64,000 bases of DNA, taken from the NCBI RefSeq assembly GCF_000802965.1, contig NZ_JSAK01000031.1, positions 124,001 to 188,000 of the forward strand, read 5' to 3'. Made by a program: the position numbers and the translations under genes. This stretch comes from Pseudomonas fluorescens (GTDB lineage: Bacteria > Pseudomonadota > Gammaproteobacteria > Pseudomonadales > Pseudomonadaceae). The notes under the pieces are model-generated. The model was not told the origin of the DNA. It saw only the letters and a list, made by a program, of their open reading frames with translations, and did not search any database. Of this stretch, positions 61,826-64,000 are shown in pieces (position 1 is the first letter of the stretch; each line of letters begins with the position of its first letter).

Positions 61826-62104
61826 CTAGAAAGTGCAGACGTCACCCGTCAATAACACACGGCGAAATTGCGCGTGGGCGTCCAGCGGCGTGATGGCCAG
61901 CAGTTGATCCAGTCGGATCTCCTGTTGCCCGTCCGCCGTCTCGACGACAAGGAATTCTTCCTTGTCGCTTGAGGTTCGCGTGGTCAGCGCTTTGGCCTGA
62001 AAAACTGCACCATCCTTCAACTCGATATCCAGTCGATAGCTATGCATGCCGGCGATCTCGAGATAGTCATGCAGGTCGCAGTTCATCGGCTGATACACGT
62101 TCAT
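61826..62104 (-). CDS. Rof-family Rho-binding antiterminator
   Basis: A 92-residue protein with the Rof/YaeO pattern: MNCDLHDYLEIAG at the start, then ELKDGAVFQAKAL and a DQLLAITPLD strand. Rof binds Rho and reduces Rho-dependent termination. The start overlaps the DUF2024 stop (ATGA), and AGGAG precedes it, so it is the third gene of a coupled trio. Confidence 0.85.
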   Translation of the reverse strand: MNVYQPMNCDLHDYLEIAGMHSYRLDIELKDGAVFQAKALTTRTSSDKEEFLVVETADGQQEIRLDQLLAITPLDAHAQFRRVLLTGDVCTF

Positions 62105-62370
62105 GTCACTGGCTCCTGGCAACCTTGCAGTTTGAGAATGAAGTAACCTTGTTTGTCTATGGCCTCGGCCACTTGCGGATTAGACGGTTCGACGTGGCAG
62201 AACCGGCAAATGTCCTGGGCGATATCTTCGTCCTGAACACCCTGTTCATCAAGAAACTGGCGGGCGTAGGACTTCGCCAGTTCAGGGTCATTACTCTCGA
62301 TCAACACATCGAAATGCAGGTAGCGGCCGTCCTTGGTGCGCACGTGGGTATCGAAGACTTTTATGCTCAT
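62101..62370 (-). CDS. DUF2024-family protein
   Basis: An 89-residue protein with the family pattern VFDTHVRTKDGRYLHFDVL near the start and CRFCHVEPS near 58-66, whose C-x2-C and His may bind a metal. Its function is unknown. AAGGAGA precedes ATG 62370, and TGATG overlaps the upstream gene's stop. Both flanking overlaps argue that the trio is translated from one message. Confidence 0.82.
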   Translation of the reverse strand: MSIKVFDTHVRTKDGRYLHFDVLIESNDPELAKSYARQFLDEQGVQDEDIAQDICRFCHVEPSNPQVAEAIDKQGYFILKLQGCQEPVT

Positions 62371-63110
62371 CACTTGCTCTCCTTCAGTTTCCAGGTGCCG
62401 GGCAGCGACAGGTCGCCCGAGGCAATGTCATAGACGCTGCTGACGCACAGCAGCGGGTTGTGCAGGTCAGCGTTGACCTTCAATGCCGCCGTCACGCCGT
62501 CGTAGTTGAAACTTTCCGGAAAGCCGACCGCCGCCAGTGGCACACGGATTTTTGCTGCGTTTTTCTCGACACTCAGATCGTAGCCGGGGGAGTCGATATA
62601 GATCGGCGCGCCAGGCCAGGTCGCCGGCAATTTGGGTTTGGCATCCTTGGGAATGTCGCGCACTTTCAAACCGCCAGGCCCGCAGCCTTCGTCCTTGGTC
62701 AGCACCACCCAATGGGAGTGCCAGAGCCCGCCATCGTTGTCCTTCTTGCCATCCTTGTTTTCATCCAGTTGCGGGGTGTCGTCGAAGTCCGGGTGCGACG
62801 TCAGCGCAAGGGCGAGGATGCCGGACTTCGCCTCAAATCCGACGGCCGAACTGTCGAGACTGGTCGGCCAGACATAGCTGTAAACCTCGGCACCGGCGAA
62901 AGCCCCTTTAGCGACAGGCACGCGACTGCCGGCCTTGCCATCCACCAGTTGTTCGAACACCAGGTTGCTGCCTTCCTTGAAAACGCGGGTATTGACCAGG
63001 TCGAACGCGGCATCGGCCTTGCCTTTTTCACTGTGAATGCCTTGCGAGTCGTGGGCCCAGGCTTGTGATGCCAGCAGGGTGCCGAGGGTCAGTGCCAGTG
63101 CAGTTTTCAT
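62370..63110 (-). CDS. Conserved-looking periplasmic protein of unknown function
   Basis: A 246-residue protein with a clear signal peptide (about 1-23, AWA then HDSQG). The mature part contains an acidic, EF-hand-like stretch DENKDGKKDNDGG near 123-135, a GLWHSHWVVL motif and two or three cysteines (EGCGPGG, LLCVS). I do not recognise a family. It is the first gene of the coupled trio and is divergent from a MarR regulator, 134 bases away. Confidence 0.75.
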   Translation of the reverse strand: MKTALALTLGTLLASQAWAHDSQGIHSEKGKADAAFDLVNTRVFKEGSNLVFEQLVDGKAGSRVPVAKGAFAGAEVYSYVWPTSLDSSAVGFEAKSGILALALTSHPDFDDTPQLDENKDGKKDNDGGLWHSHWVVLTKDEGCGPGGLKVRDIPKDAKPKLPATWPGAPIYIDSPGYDLSVEKNAAKIRVPLAAVGFPESFNYDGVTAALKVNADLHNPLLCVSSVYDIASGDLSLPGTWKLKESK

Positions 63111-63244
63111 GCTTGCCTCCATTTAAAAATTCGTTGATTTACGGTTTCGAATCGACACCACAAAGCCTACGATAATCCGGTTTTTTGTCAATAAGGTTTT
63201 TATCCGATACTATTTATCAACGTTTTTGATCAGGAACTGCCCAC

Positions 63245-63799
63245 GTGTTATTTGATTTGCTGGAAAGGTTGTCGAGCCTGACGCGCGTCTGGTTCCGCGA
63301 GCACCCGATGCTGACGGACCTGCAGCCGATTCAGTTGAGCGCGCTGATGTACCTGGGCCGGTGTAATCGCTACTCCGACACGCCGTTGGCGGTGACCGAA
63401 TATCTGGGCCTGACCAAAGGCACGGTGTCGCAATCGCTTAAAGCCCTGGAAGGCAAAGGGCTGCTGATAAAAAGACCGGATGTGAGAGACAAACGTAGCG
63501 TGCACCTGGTGCTGACAGCGCCGGCGCAAGCGCTGTTGGATGCTGTGATCCCGCCGGACTTTCTGGTTGCAGCCGCCCAACGCATGGGTGCGGATGCAAC
63601 GGCGCTGGAAGGTTTGCTGCTGGAGCTATTGCGCAACATTCAGCAGGGGGAAAACGTGCCGAGTTTCGGGCTGTGCCGAACTTGTCGGTTTCACCAGACA
63701 GACGCCGATGGGGCTTTTTGCGGATTGACCCAAGAGCCCTTGGAATCGAAGGAAATCGACCTGATCTGCCGTGAGCATCAAATTCCAGATCCCGCGTAA
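63245..63799 (+). CDS. MarR-family regulator with Cys-rich C-terminal tail
   Basis: A 184-residue protein starting at GTG. The MarR winged helix spans about 27-95 (TKGTVSQSLKALEGKGLL, wing RDKRSVHLVL). Beyond the usual length comes a tail with C144-x2-C147, C159 and C175 plus H150 and H178, a set suited to zinc or iron-sulfur binding and so to metal or redox sensing (inference). It is divergent from the periplasmic/DUF2024/Rof trio, its probable target. The AT-rich gap 63111-63244 holds the promoters. Confidence 0.88.
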   Translation: MLFDLLERLSSLTRVWFREHPMLTDLQPIQLSALMYLGRCNRYSDTPLAVTEYLGLTKGTVSQSLKALEGKGLLIKRPDVRDKRSVHLVLTAPAQALLDAVIPPDFLVAAAQRMGADATALEGLLLELLRNIQQGENVPSFGLCRTCRFHQTDADGAFCGLTQEPLESKEIDLICREHQIPDPA

Positions 63800-63831
63800 G
63801 CAGGGCAAACCTGCACAGTTTTTGAGGGCCT

Positions 63832-63924
63832 CATCGCGGGCAAGCCACGCTCCTACAGGATTTGGACTGGGCCATTTTTTGTGTCCGGCATAAACCTTGT
63901 AGGAGTGTGGCTTGCCCGCGATGG
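63832..63924. repeat. REP doublet (class D)
   Basis: ATCGCGGGCAAGCCACGC (from 63833) and its complement GTGTGGCTTGCCCGCGAT (to 63922) point outwards around a spacer. It follows the MarR gene; 63925-64000 shows nothing recognisable. Confidence 0.85.
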
Positions 63925-64000
63925 CGTCCGCGCAAGCACAACCATTGTTACCTGAAAAAATCACCCGATAAGAAAAACCGATACCCGCTTAAGGATTTCC

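Overview
The window reads as chromosomal DNA of a Pseudomonas from the P. fluorescens group. The reasons are the many Pseudomonas-type REP doublets, two OprD-family porins, a glutathione-independent FdhA, a NirBD/Mqo/IlvD core that matches the genus as I remember it, and uniform GC-rich codon use. I see no tRNA, rRNA, CRISPR, insertion sequence or phage gene. All calls come from reading motifs by eye; no database search was run.

Region 1 (1-23.8 kb) is an accessory catabolic island. A LysR-type regulator, cut by the left window edge, is divergent from 13 tightly packed plus-strand genes: a VOC-fold extradiol-type dioxygenase, a small Rieske protein, an FAD aromatic hydroxylase, an envelope quartet (DUF1302 barrel, DUF1329 periplasmic protein, YCF48-like propeller, MMPL/RND membrane protein), an MFS carrier, then cupin, FAH hydrolase, NAD-dependent epimerase/dehydrogenase, cyclase-family hydrolase and a secreted sulfatase. 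Facing it on the minus strand is a five-gene operon of VanB-like reductase, VanA-like Rieske oxygenase, FdhA, an aromatic-acid symporter and an OprD porin, with a divergent MarR gene. My reading is that a hydrophobic or conjugated (methoxylated and/or sulfated) aromatic compound is imported, demethylated with formaldehyde removal, hydroxylated, ring-cleaved and hydrolysed. The substrate is unknown. A 47-bp sequence containing a LysR-type box occurs twice, before the first gene and before the FAD hydroxylase, so the cluster probably has two promoters under the same regulator.

Region 2 (24-36.3 kb) is mostly core metabolism: a Sco1/PCuAC copper-delivery pair with MsrA, a solitary YbdD-type protein, the assimilatory nitrite reductase nirBD behind a terminator-bearing leader, a CBS-domain protein, ilvD, a signal-peptide-bearing malate:quinone oxidoreductase and an unlisted 27-residue membrane peptide.

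Region 3 (36.3-52.6 kb) holds a reverse-transsulfuration pair, a GST, a second OprD porin, an amidase, a DUF1704 protein with a metallopeptidase-like motif, a VIT-like membrane protein, ppk2, a SulP transporter, a Kef-type antiporter and an orphan polyamine-binding protein.

Region 4 (52.6-64 kb) holds three REP doublets, an ECF sigma/FecR/TonB-receptor iron-uptake system with a Fur-like box, an OhrR regulator with two tandem Ohr peroxidases sharing an operator-like motif, an EamA exporter, a LysR/SDR divergent pair, and a translationally coupled trio (periplasmic protein, DUF2024, Rof-like Rho antiterminator) divergent from a MarR regulator with a cysteine-rich tail.
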